From the NCBI RefSeq assembly GCF_003353175.1, contig NZ_QHKS01000007.1, positions 124,001 to 188,000 of the forward strand: 64,000 nucleotides of DNA, given 5' to 3'. Shown here in pieces: positions 18,096 through 26,994 of this stretch (positions within the stretch are counted from its first letter, which is position 1; each line of letters begins with the position of its first letter). This DNA comes from Paraburkholderia lacunae (GTDB lineage Bacteria > Pseudomonadota > Gammaproteobacteria > Burkholderiales > Burkholderiaceae). The translations under genes and the position numbers were made by a program. A model generated the notes under the pieces. It was given only the letters and a program-made list of their open reading frames with translations. It ran no database searches and was not told where the DNA came from.

Positions 18096-18688
18096 GACCG
18101 CCCTCCATGTGCATTCAGATATCGTACGCGCGGCGGAGTTCGCACGCACGAGCGCTACCGTACAAACACCGCTGCGCTTGTGCATTCAAACCGCAGCGCG
18201 TACCAGCCTGATTCTGGACGATACCGGCGCGCACAGGGGTTCAATGCCTCGCCGCGTGATGCACCCGCAGCAAGGCAGCCTCACAGACGAAGCGGGTCGA
18301 ATGCCCGAATGTCGCGATGCACCATCGGATGGGCAGCCGCGCGGCCTCGGCCGGGTTTCCCCGCTGCGTGTGTTCCGGCTCCGCGCACGCCTGCAGATCG
18401 AGGCGTAGACATCCACTTCGATTTGCAGCGATGCGGTGACGCCTGTTGAATGGACTTCCGCCGCACAAGAGACGCAGCCTAAGGTCTGACATAAGAAACC
18501 CTCCGAGGCGTGTCCTGCTTGTGTCCCGCTTGATAGATGGGCGGGATTAACTATGCTTTCAATAATGATTGCCCGACGAAGACCTGCCGTGCAGAAAAAA
18601 CATATCGTTTCTGGGAAATCGACGTGTGCACCGTCGCCGTGAATCACTGTCACAAGCCGGTGTTCGCGTATCTTCAACGGAGGTCCGT
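18096..18688. other. 593-bp divergent intergenic region
   Basis: It lies between the leftward E1 alpha gene and the rightward DUF1326 gene and must hold both promoters. The open frames in it (for example 18186-18677 minus) resemble no family and overlap on both strands. No repeat or hairpin with a T-tract was seen. Confidence 0.5.
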
Positions 18689-19291
18689 ATGAGCTATCAC
18701 CTGGAAGGTCGTCTGCTCGAAGTTTGCAACTGCAGGGTCCTATGCCCCTGCTGGATCGGCGAGGATCCTGACAACGGCACCTGCGACACCATCGTCGCGT
18801 GGCACATGGACAAGGGAACGATCGAAGGTGTCGATGTGAGCGGCACTACCATCGCAGCCGTCGCTCATGTACCCGGCAACATCCTTGAAGGCAACTGGAC
18901 TGCGGCGATCTTCGTCGACGATCAGGCCTCCAAGGCGCAGGAAGAGGCACTGCTGAAGGTGTACACCGGGCAGGCCGGCGGACCCGTCGCCGAACTCGCC
19001 AAGCTCATCGGCCAGGTCGTGTCGGTGGAGCGGGCGCCGATCCGCTTCACCGTAGTCGAAGGCAAGGGCGAACTCGAGATCGGCAAGGACTACTACGCCG
19101 AACTGGAGCCCTATCTCGGCGCGACCGGCGGCCAGACGACCCTCTCCGATACCGTATTCTCGACGGTGCCCGGGGCTCCGGTGTTTGTCGGCAAGGCCCC
19201 GACCTATCGATCCAGAAACGCCGCCCTCGGCATCGACCTCGACATCAAGAATCACAACGCCCTGCAGAGCATCTTCGTCTTTGACGCATGA
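18689..19291 (+). CDS. DUF1326 domain protein
   Basis: 200 aa. It starts MSYHLEGRLLEVCNCRVLCPCWIGEDPDNGTCD, the Cys-rich opening (C-x-C-x4-C-x-C) typical of DUF1326, followed by a long beta-rich region and LGIDLDIKNHNALQSIFVF near the end. The cysteines suggest metal or redox chemistry; no function is established. CGGAGG lies just before the ATG, so the longer upstream frame is not used. The stop overlaps the start of the DUF2182 gene (ATGA). Confidence 0.88.
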   Translation: MSYHLEGRLLEVCNCRVLCPCWIGEDPDNGTCDTIVAWHMDKGTIEGVDVSGTTIAAVAHVPGNILEGNWTAAIFVDDQASKAQEEALLKVYTGQAGGPVAELAKLIGQVVSVERAPIRFTVVEGKGELEIGKDYYAELEPYLGATGGQTTLSDTVFSTVPGAPVFVGKAPTYRSRNAALGIDLDIKNHNALQSIFVFDA

Positions 19292-20103
19292 ATCCGACAC
19301 GAGGCGCGCCGCCGTCCAGCGCGTCGCGCCACTATCACGTGTTCCTACCGGTCCTGACCGTGCTGATAGCGCTCGCGTGGCTGACCTTGTGGGCATGGGC
19401 GCGCAGCCCGTACGGACGCTATCTCGAGCACGGTGACTGGACAGCGTCAGGACCCGCGGCGTTTCTGTGTCATGTCGTTCCCGCCGGCGATGTGATCGTG
19501 CCCGTGGTGCTCTACGCGGCCGCATGGATACTCATGACCGCGGCCATGATGCTGCCCACCACCTTGCCGTTGTTCAATATCTTCGACCGGTTGACGGCCG
19601 GGCGCCCGGATCATGGGCGCCTGCTGATGCTGCTCGTGCTCGGCTACATGACGGTGTGGGGCGCCTTCGGGCTCCTCGCGCATGCACTTCACAGTACGGT
19701 GCTGTCGCTGCTCGCGAGCGCACCCACATTGGCCTGGCATGGCTGGCTGATCGGCGCCGCGACCATTGCGTTGGCCGGCGCATTTCAGTTCAGCAGGCTC
19801 AAGTACCAGTGCCTCGAAAAATGCCGCACGCCCTTGAGTTTCGTGATCGAGCACTGGCGTGGGCAAGCGCAGGCCCGGCAAGCGTTCGCGCTGGGCATGC
19901 AGCACGGCCTGTTCTGCGTCGGATGCTGCTGGGCGCTGATGCTGCTGATGTTCGCACTCGGCACCGGCAGCCTCGGCTGGATGCTGCTGCTTGCGGCCGT
20001 GATGGCGATCGAAAAGAACGTTCGCTGGGGCCGACGTCTCGGCAAGCCGCTCGGTGTCGCGCTGCTGTCCTGGGCAATCGTCCTGGTGGCGACCCATGCA
20101 TGA
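19288..20103 (+). CDS. DUF2182 predicted metal-binding membrane protein
   Basis: 271 aa with about seven membrane helices. Family hallmarks include AAWILMTAAMMLPTTLPLF in helix 2, KYQCLEKCRTPL between helices, and GLFCVGCCWALMLLMFALG with a paired Cys motif. Pfam groups it as a predicted metal-binding integral membrane protein. It is translationally coupled to DUF1326 upstream and to the EamA gene downstream. The recurrent DUF1326-DUF2182 pairing suggests that the two products act together. Confidence 0.88.
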   Translation: MNPTRGAPPSSASRHYHVFLPVLTVLIALAWLTLWAWARSPYGRYLEHGDWTASGPAAFLCHVVPAGDVIVPVVLYAAAWILMTAAMMLPTTLPLFNIFDRLTAGRPDHGRLLMLLVLGYMTVWGAFGLLAHALHSTVLSLLASAPTLAWHGWLIGAATIALAGAFQFSRLKYQCLEKCRTPLSFVIEHWRGQAQARQAFALGMQHGLFCVGCCWALMLLMFALGTGSLGWMLLLAAVMAIEKNVRWGRRLGKPLGVALLSWAIVLVATHA

Positions 20104-20971
20104 AGCGCGCAGCGGCTTGCCCACCTTGCAGACGATCGCCCTCACCGGGGCGGCGATGCTCGCCTTCGCGGGCAATTCACTGTTGTGCCGGCTCGCCTTG
20201 CAGCAACGAGGCATCGATCCGGCCAGCTTCGCCAGCATCAGGCTGATTTCCGGAGCGATTGCGCTTGCCGTCATCGTGCGCTTCCGGTCGGAACGATCGT
20301 CGCCCCGCCACGCCGACTGGCGCGCTGCGGCGATGCTGTTCGCGTATGTCGCGTTCTTCTCCTTCGCATATCTAACCTTGCCGGCGGGCACCGGCGCATT
20401 GATCCTGTTCGGCGCGGTTCAATTGACGATGTTGGGCGGCGGTCTGCGCTCGGGTGAGATGTTCGGATCCGTTGCATGGCTGGGTCTCGCTCTGGCGGTC
20501 GCGGGGCTCGTCTACCTGGTGTCGCCGGGTGTCGCCGCGCCTGCGCCGCTCGGTGCTGCGCTGATGGCGACCGCCGGCGTGGCGTGGGGGGTGTACTCGC
20601 TGCGCGGCCGCGCCGTGGCCGATCCGCTGGCGGCCACGGCAGGCAACTTCGCACGGGCGGCGCCGCTCGCCCTGGTAGTGAGTCTGCTGTTCGTCGCCAA
20701 CGCTCATGCGAACGCGGCCGGCGTCGGCCTGGCCATTGCCTCCGGTGCACTCACGTCCGGCATCGGGTATGTCATCTGGTATGCCGCGCTCGGCAAGCTT
20801 TCCGCCATGCGAGCCGCCACCGTACAGCTGTCGGTGCCGCTCATCGCTGCATTTGGCGGCGTGGCGTTCCTGTCGGAAGCGATCACTGCGCGACTGGCTG
20901 CCGCCTCCGCGGCGATCCTCGGCGGCATCGCGATGGTGCTGTTCAGCAGGTCGCAAAGGCAGCGCCCGTAG
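20096..20971 (+). CDS. EamA/DMT-family transporter
   Basis: 291 aa, ten predicted helices in two EamA halves (NSLLCRLALQQRGIDPASFASIRLISGAIAL in the first; TAGVAWGVYSLRGRAVADPL and LSVPLIAAFGGVAFLSEAIT in the second). These are drug/metabolite exporters of the inner membrane; the substrate is unknown. The ATG at 20096 overlaps the end of the DUF2182 gene by 8 bp, so the three genes form one coupled unit. It is convergent with mntH (27 bp gap). Confidence 0.87.
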   Translation: MHEARSGLPTLQTIALTGAAMLAFAGNSLLCRLALQQRGIDPASFASIRLISGAIALAVIVRFRSERSSPRHADWRAAAMLFAYVAFFSFAYLTLPAGTGALILFGAVQLTMLGGGLRSGEMFGSVAWLGLALAVAGLVYLVSPGVAAPAPLGAALMATAGVAWGVYSLRGRAVADPLAATAGNFARAAPLALVVSLLFVANAHANAAGVGLAIASGALTSGIGYVIWYAALGKLSAMRAATVQLSVPLIAAFGGVAFLSEAITARLAAASAAILGGIAMVLFSRSQRQRP

Positions 20972-20998
20972 CGTCCTGCTGCGGACACACCGCCGGTC

Positions 20999-22327
20999 TC
21001 AGCGCGGCAAGCCGGGAATGTCGACGCCGAACGTTTGCAGCACCAGCACGACGTTGAACGCTAAAACAGTCAGCGCCGCCAGCGTCGCGATCACCGCGAT
21101 GAACGGGCGATTCGTGTATGCGCCCATCACATCCCTGTGGCAGGTGAACCATAGCAACGCTGTCATCGGCAGCGGCAACGCAAGACTCAACACGACCTGA
21201 CTGATGACGAGCGCATGGGTCGCATTGACCCCAAGCGCCACCACGACGAAACTCGGCACCATCGTGACGGCCCGGCGCAGCCATAGCGGAATTCGAAAGC
21301 CCACGAACCCTTGCATGATCATCTGACCCGCCATCGTGCCGACGACGGAACTGGATACGCCCGAAGCGATCAGGGACAACAGAAAGATGCCTGCCGCCCC
21401 AATGCCCAATAGCGGCGCCAGCGTGTGATAGGCCGTTTCGATCTCCGCAACCTCCGGATGCCCCTGGTGAAATGCACCCGCGGCCATGATGACCATCGCC
21501 ATATTGATGAGCCCGGCAATGGTCAGCGCGATAACGACTTCGATATTCGAGAATTTCAGCAACGTTGCCCGCTCGCGCTCTGTCCTGGCGGGCGCTCGCC
21601 TTTGCGTCAGCCCCGAATGCAGGAAGAGCGCGTGCGGCATCACGGTCGCACCCACGATACCGACGGAAATCGTCAGCGCACCCGCGTCGGGCAATTGAGG
21701 GGAAAAGGTATGGACGAATACAGCCGGCCACGCAACCGGGGTAATGAACAGCTCGGCAAGGTAGGACAGGCCAATGATGCCTACGAGTGCGCCAATCGCC
21801 AGTTCAAGGGGACGAAAACCCGCGCTCTCGAACAACAGCAGGCCGTAGGTCACCACGGCCGTGACCATCATGCCGACCAGCAACGGCATGTGAAACAGTA
21901 ATGACAGCCCGATAGCACCGCCGAGAAATTCGGCCAGGTCGGTTGCCATGGCGGCGATTTCGCTGACGCCCCACATCAGCAGCACGGCAGGTTTGGGGAA
22001 ACGTTCGCGGCACAGTTCCGCAAGGTTGCGCCCTGTGGCGATACCGAGTTTCGCCGACAGCGCCTGAAACAGCATCGCCACGAGGTTCGCCAGCAGCACC
22101 ACCCACAGCAGCGCGTAACCGTAGCGGGCGCCCGCCTGAATGTTCGTCGCGAAGTTGCCCGGATCCATATAGGCAACGGAGACGACGACGGCCGGTCCAG
22201 CAAACGGCAGCAGCATCAGCGCGCCACGGCGGCGACCTTCCAATACCTCTCTCGCCGCAAGCGTGGTGCGCTCGGTACTCGTCGCAGGTCTGGCCGCCTT
22301 ACGAACGCGCTCGTCCAAGCTCGTCAC
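20999..22327 (-). CDS. mntH: Nramp-family divalent metal transporter MntH
   Basis: 442 aa with 11 membrane helices. The metal-binding DPGN (YMDPGNFATN, helix 1) and MPH (VGATVMPHALFLHS, helix 6) motifs are intact. Family members import Mn2+ or Fe2+ with protons. The start is uncertain: GTG at 22327 sits very close to AAGGAG, while TTG at 22318 has better spacing. A small ORF with a strong ribosome site lies 54 bp upstream on the same strand and may be co-transcribed. No manganese riboswitch was recognised. Confidence 0.93.
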   Translation of the reverse strand: MTSLDERVRKAARPATSTERTTLAAREVLEGRRRGALMLLPFAGPAVVVSVAYMDPGNFATNIQAGARYGYALLWVVLLANLVAMLFQALSAKLGIATGRNLAELCRERFPKPAVLLMWGVSEIAAMATDLAEFLGGAIGLSLLFHMPLLVGMMVTAVVTYGLLLFESAGFRPLELAIGALVGIIGLSYLAELFITPVAWPAVFVHTFSPQLPDAGALTISVGIVGATVMPHALFLHSGLTQRRAPARTERERATLLKFSNIEVVIALTIAGLINMAMVIMAAGAFHQGHPEVAEIETAYHTLAPLLGIGAAGIFLLSLIASGVSSSVVGTMAGQMIMQGFVGFRIPLWLRRAVTMVPSFVVVALGVNATHALVISQVVLSLALPLPMTALLWFTCHRDVMGAYTNRPFIAVIATLAALTVLAFNVVLVLQTFGVDIPGLPR

Positions 22328-22380
22328 TCCTTGCTCACGCCAATGACAGACGTGCCCGATTCACCGGGCAGGCGTGACGA

Positions 22381-22611
22381 TCAGGCCATCAAGCAGGCCG
22401 TCAAGCAGGCCGTCGCGCCCCGGATTGCATCGAGGGTATTTCGCCACAGCGGAGTCACCGCTGTGCCCACATCGGTCATAAGAAGAAATGTACCGCAGAG
22501 CGTGATTGTCCACCTTAAGGCGAACTTGAGCAGGCGAGCCGATGACATCGCACTGAGGCGCCGAACCGTCAACGCAACGGCATGGAATCGGGGAACGGTC
22601 CCCATATCCAT
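22381..22611 (-). CDS. Small membrane-type hypothetical protein upstream of mntH
   Basis: 76 aa. The ATG at 22611 has AGGAG 6 bp upstream. The middle (about 25-50, LLKFALRWTITLCGTFLLMTDVGTAV) could be one membrane helix with basic residues before it. No family is recognised. Its end carries an imperfect 12-bp duplication (gcttgacggcct / gcttgatggcct). Its position 54 bp before mntH suggests a leader gene or small regulator of the transporter, which is inference. Confidence 0.45.
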   Translation of the reverse strand: MDMGTVPRFHAVALTVRRLSAMSSARLLKFALRWTITLCGTFLLMTDVGTAVTPLWRNTLDAIRGATACLTACLMA

Positions 22612-22721
22612 GGTTGTCTCCTGCTAGCGATGGCCGTCCGTTCAATGCGGGCAGCGGCTGCTTTTTAAACCGGTCCGCGATGCAAGGACCGGTTGTGGCG
22701 CCGTTATTTCACGCAGTTATT

Positions 22722-25700
22722 TCAATTTTGGCCGAGACATTCGGCGCCGGCGTCGAGCGCCGGTCCAGCAGTGGGATCGATCGTCTCCGGTTTTCTGGCG
22801 ATCAGATACCGTGGCATCGGGGTCATCTCACGCTTCGGCAACGGTTTGCTATACAGGTACCCCTGCGCGACCTGACAACCGTTCGCCTGCAGGAAAGCCG
22901 CCTGCTCAGCCGTCTCGACGCCTTCCGCAACGACTTGCTGTCCCAGGCACTGCGCAATAAGCAGAATGGCCTTGACGAGTTCCGCATGACGCTGGTCCGT
23001 CGTCACCTTCTGGACGAACGATCGGTCGATCTTCAGCGTGTCGATGGGAAATCGGGCCAGGTAGCTTAGCGCGGAGTAGCCGGTGCCGAAATCGTCGACG
23101 GCGATGGAAAGCCCCATGGATTTGAGCGCTGAAAGTGTGCTCAGTATCGAGCCGTCCTCCTCCAGCAGTACGCTCTCCGTAATTTCGAGTTCCAGCCACT
23201 CGGCGCGACAACCGGTATCGGCGAGAATCTCTTCCACCATCGAGGCCAGGTTCCCAAACTGAAACTGATTGGCCGACAGGTTAACCGCCACCTTATGGAG
23301 CGCTGCGCCCTCCACGTTCCATTCGGCAGCCGTGCGGCAAGCGTCGCGCAACACCCACTCGCCCAGATCGGCAATCAGGCCGGTTTCCTCGGCAATCGGA
23401 ATGAACTGACCGGGCGGAACGAGGCCAACGCCGGGGCGTGTCCACCTCAGTAAGGCTTCCGAGCCGATCACCTCATTATCACCGAGCGACACCTTGGGCT
23501 GGTAGTGCAATTCGAGTTCACCGCGCTCGATCGCGTGGCGAAGTTCCGACTCCAGCAGCAGGTGCGCCGTGGCATCGACGGTCAGGTCTTTCGAGTAGAA
23601 GCGGAAGCCGCGACGGCCGGAGCGTTTGGCGGAGTACATCGCCGAGTCCGCGTATTTCATCAGGTCGTCAGCATCGACACTGTCGAGCGGATACACCGCA
23701 ACGCCGATGCTGCACGAGACGAACACCTCTTTCCCGTTCAGCATGAAGCGCTCGTCAAACCTGCTGAGGATCGTCCTCGAGATATCTTCCAGGATGGAAT
23801 GGGCGCACAGGTCCGGCAGCAGAATGGCGAACTCGTCGCCTCCGAAACGGGCCACGGTATCGCAGAGGCGCACGCAGGTGCTCAGGCGGCTGGCCGCCTC
23901 GCGCAGCAATTCGTCGCCCACTGCGTGCCCCATGGTGTCGTTGATGCCCTTGAAACGATCCATGTCGATCATCATCACGCAGGCCTGCTGACCACGCGCG
24001 GCACCATCGGCGATCATCCGCCTCAAACGTTCGTTGAACAGGATACGGTTCGGTAACGCGGTGAGCGGATCGTAGTAGGCCAACTGATGAATTTGCCGGC
24101 GCGAGACGTGCAATTCGGAAATGTCGCGCCCCACTGCCAGGACATGTTCAACCGTGCCGTGCGCGCCGGGTTCCGGGGCCAGTTTGATCAGATGGCAATG
24201 TTCCGCGCCGTCCTTCTCTGTCCAGTTCAACTCGAATTCGCTAGCTTTTCCGCTCGCGAATACTTCCCCCAGCTTTTGCTCGTAAAGAAGGGTATTCGGT
24301 CCGCCCGGACATTCGGACGGTTTCTTGCCAACCAGCGCGGCGGCTCCACCCTCGATGAGCGCCGCGAAAGTCGGATTGACGTACACGCGCCTGAACCCTT
24401 TGTCGTAGCGTGCGATCGTGTCAGGCGAATGCTCGACCAGGGTCCGGAATTCCCGCTCGCGACTGGCGAGCATTTCCTCGATACGTTTGCGCTCCGTGAT
24501 GTCGCGCTCGACACCGAGCACCCCGACTACGTTGCCATCGGCGTCGAATAGCGGCACCTTGCGCTTCTCGGCCAACGCACGTTCACTGGCACCCTGATAG
24601 GTGACCCATTCCTCGTTGATGCAGATACGTCGCGCCTCGATGGCAGCCCTGTCTTTCTCTCGATTGAACTCGGCCTCTTCCGCGTTGAAGAGGTCGTAAT
24701 CCGTTTTTCCGATGATGTCGGACTCCCGTCTGCCAATCATCCGCTCGAATGCATGGTTGCAGGACAGATACACACCGTCGGTATCTTTCAGCCACACCAT
24801 GTCAGGAATGGTTTGCAGCACGCTGAGCAGGCGAACACGCGCCGTGTCGAGCGCCTGTTCCGCGTGCGCGCGGGCAGTGACATCGCGCGACAGCGCAAGG
24901 AACGTGTCGGTCGCCGGCGTTTCGCCCGGTTTCTTCGCCAGCGAATGCTCGAACCACCGGCGACTGCCATCCGGCAGGTCGAAAGGAATCGTGTGGCCGT
25001 AGGTCACCCCTTGCCGGTCGGCTGCCCTGATAGCCTGCATCGAGGCGCTCGCCTGCTGCGCAGGCAACACTTCGCCGACCGTCCTGCCTAGCAGCGTTGT
25101 CGCAGGGCTTGCGAGCAAGTCCGGGTTTTTGGCCCAGACATTCAGGTATCTGCCATCGCGGTCCAGTTCGAACAGAAGATCGGGAATGGCCGCGATGATC
25201 CCTTCGGCGAAATCGAGCGCACGCTTGAGATCCTGTTCGGCCCGCCGCCGCTCGGTGATGTCGAGCCCGATGGCCAGCACTGACGCGACGACGCCCGCTT
25301 CATCGCGTTCGGCGACCATGTGAATGAGGTGGATGCCCTGCTGCCCATCCTCCATCGTGAAGCGCAATTCCAGTTGACCTTCCTCTCCCGTACGGGCTGT
25401 CTCCAGAATTGCGCCTTCGTAGTCCGCAAACCGCCCGTCGGGATAGAGCTGCGTTGGCGTCGTCCCGGCTACCTCATCGAATCCGCGACCGAACAAGGCT
25501 TCCAGCCCGGGATTCAGGTAGACGAACTCTGCACGGGTAGTATGACGCGCAAGATAGTTCGGCAGATTCTCGGCAAGGCTCCGGAACTGGCGTTCGCTTG
25601 CCGCCAGTGCATCTTCCGTCTGCGCCTGGCGGGTCACGTCGCGACCGATTCCGAGCACGCTGACGATCTGCCCTTCTGCATCTCTCTCCGGAATGAGGCT

Positions 25701-26192
25701 GACTTCGTGCACCCGCGCTTCGCCCTTCTCGTCGCGAACCGTCTGGCGCACGAACGGCTGTGCTTCACCCGTCGCGACGACCCGGGCGATAGCCGCAACC
25801 ACGTGGTCGTGCGACGCTGGAATCCGTGTGCCGATCACCTCTGCCGCCGGCCTGCGCAACGTCCGCTCATGAGTCGGGTTGATGTAGAGATAGTGGCCGA
25901 GGCAATCCCAGCGCGCGATATTGTCGGGCAGATTCTCAGCGAGGGAGCGGAACTGGCGCTCGCTGGCCGCGAGCGTTTCACGCATCCCGCTGTGACGGCC
26001 GATATCGACGGCGACTTCTGCGGCAACCTCGGCGCTCAGATCCCGCAGAAGGCGTGAAAGCGCGTGCAGACGCGTTCCGGTACTGTCTTTCGGAACATCT
26101 TGCGTCGATGCCTGGAGTTCCGCCCCGATGGCGTCGATTTCCTTCGCGATATTCAGGAACTGTTCAGTCCGCTGCTCGATATCGAATGTCAC
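22722..26192 (-). CDS. Five-PAS GGDEF-EAL cyclic-di-GMP enzyme
   Basis: About 1156 aa, cytoplasmic (no membrane helix). Five PAS/PAC units begin near residues 75, 200, 335, 450 and 575; the first two share the header LAASERQFRSLAENLP and look duplicated. The diguanylate cyclase site is RFGGDEF with an upstream inhibitory RxxD (RLCD). The phosphodiesterase domain has [33 protein letters not shown] and EGVET, so both halves look active. The upstream TTG (26204) lacks a ribosome site; GTG at 26192 preceded by GGGGG is preferred. Its signal is unknown. Confidence 0.93.
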   Translation of the reverse strand: MTFDIEQRTEQFLNIAKEIDAIGAELQASTQDVPKDSTGTRLHALSRLLRDLSAEVAAEVAVDIGRHSGMRETLAASERQFRSLAENLPDNIARWDCLGHYLYINPTHERTLRRPAAEVIGTRIPASHDHVVAAIARVVATGEAQPFVRQTVRDEKGEARVHEVSLIPERDAEGQIVSVLGIGRDVTRQAQTEDALAASERQFRSLAENLPNYLARHTTRAEFVYLNPGLEALFGRGFDEVAGTTPTQLYPDGRFADYEGAILETARTGEEGQLELRFTMEDGQQGIHLIHMVAERDEAGVVASVLAIGLDITERRRAEQDLKRALDFAEGIIAAIPDLLFELDRDGRYLNVWAKNPDLLASPATTLLGRTVGEVLPAQQASASMQAIRAADRQGVTYGHTIPFDLPDGSRRWFEHSLAKKPGETPATDTFLALSRDVTARAHAEQALDTARVRLLSVLQTIPDMVWLKDTDGVYLSCNHAFERMIGRRESDIIGKTDYDLFNAEEAEFNREKDRAAIEARRICINEEWVTYQGASERALAEKRKVPLFDADGNVVGVLGVERDITERKRIEEMLASREREFRTLVEHSPDTIARYDKGFRRVYVNPTFAALIEGGAAALVGKKPSECPGGPNTLLYEQKLGEVFASGKASEFELNWTEKDGAEHCHLIKLAPEPGAHGTVEHVLAVGRDISELHVSRRQIHQLAYYDPLTALPNRILFNERLRRMIADGAARGQQACVMMIDMDRFKGINDTMGHAVGDELLREAASRLSTCVRLCDTVARFGGDEFAILLPDLCAHSILEDISRTILSRFDERFMLNGKEVFVSCSIGVAVYPLDSVDADDLMKYADSAMYSAKRSGRRGFRFYSKDLTVDATAHLLLESELRHAIERGELELHYQPKVSLGDNEVIGSEALLRWTRPGVGLVPPGQFIPIAEETGLIADLGEWVLRDACRTAAEWNVEGAALHKVAVNLSANQFQFGNLASMVEEILADTGCRAEWLELEITESVLLEEDGSILSTLSALKSMGLSIAVDDFGTGYSALSYLARFPIDTLKIDRSFVQKVTTDQRHAELVKAILLIAQCLGQQVVAEGVETAEQAAFLQANGCQVAQGYLYSKPLPKREMTPMPRYLIARKPETIDPTAGPALDAGAECLGQN

Positions 26193-26583
26193 CGAAGCCC
26201 CCAAAATTCAATGTGCATATCTGTTTTTACCGCGCCGAATCGGCGGGGCCCGCAACCGCGGTGAGCCCAAGGCAAGGGCGCCGACTGCAAGCCATCCGTG
26301 CGCCGCGCGTCTCCAAGCGCTCGAAATGTGCCCCACCCTGTCCAGCACTGAATACGACGCCAGACCGCGATCAGGAATGACAACAGGACGAACAACCCGT
26401 CATAGCCGCCAGCGTACATCGGTGTTCTCGAGAGCTGGTGTACTTTCAATAAAGCATGCTTATGTCCAACTCCGGAGCGGGCGTGACATCTCGATAGCGC
26501 GGGTGAACGACATGTCGAGAGGGCCCTTCGCGTCGGCACGCCGCCACTCCCGTCGATCAGGCCTTCCAGGCGTCCAGCATGGT
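26193..26583. other. 391-bp intergenic region
   Basis: This lies between the H-NS-like gene and the PAS-GGDEF-EAL gene, both leftward. Open frames here are on both strands and resemble nothing. It presumably contains the promoter of the PAS protein gene. No repeat or terminator was recognised. Confidence 0.5.
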
Positions 26584-26880
26584 TTAACCCTTGATAAGAA
26601 ACCGGCCACGATCCTTGCTCTTGAGCCAGGCGGGTGTCCGGCCGCGTCCAGACCATGTCTGGCCCGTTTTCGGATCTCGATACTTCGGCGCTGCAACTGG
26701 CTTTGCGGTTTTGGCGGGACGGCCACGCCTGGGCGGGAAAATGTCTTTCTCCGTCAGGCCGTATTCCGATACCCTCGCTCGAATTTCCGCAATAACGGCT
26801 TGTAGTTCGACCGCTCGCGCAGCTTCAGCTTTCTGGGTGAGCCGTTCGATCTGCTCTCGAAGCGCTTTGTAAGTTGACAT
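26584..26880 (-). CDS. H-NS family nucleoid-associated protein
   Basis: 98 aa. The N-terminal coiled-coil oligomerisation part (1-45, YKALREQIERLTQKAEAAR) is joined by a basic linker (RRGRPAKTAKPVAAPK) to the DNA-binding motif YRDPKTGQTWSGRGRTPAWL at about 67-86. This is the short Burkholderia type of H-NS paralogue, which silences AT-rich DNA. It lies between two cyclic-di-GMP genes and could influence them; that is inference. Confidence 0.93.
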   Translation of the reverse strand: MSTYKALREQIERLTQKAEAARAVELQAVIAEIRARVSEYGLTEKDIFPPRRGRPAKTAKPVAAPKYRDPKTGQTWSGRGRTPAWLKSKDRGRFLIKG

Positions 26881-26994
26881 GGTGCATTCCCATTCAGGTT
26901 AGAAGTAGAGAAACGACAGGTTGGCGCGGACGTGTTCAGGAGCGTCCGAATCTCAGGTAGGCGAGGATCGCGAATGCAATAAAAACGGCAGTAG

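Noticed and set aside
18186..18677. 163-codon minus-strand ORF between the E1 alpha and DUF1326 genes
   Set aside because: No family resemblance; it covers the region where two divergent promoters must lie.
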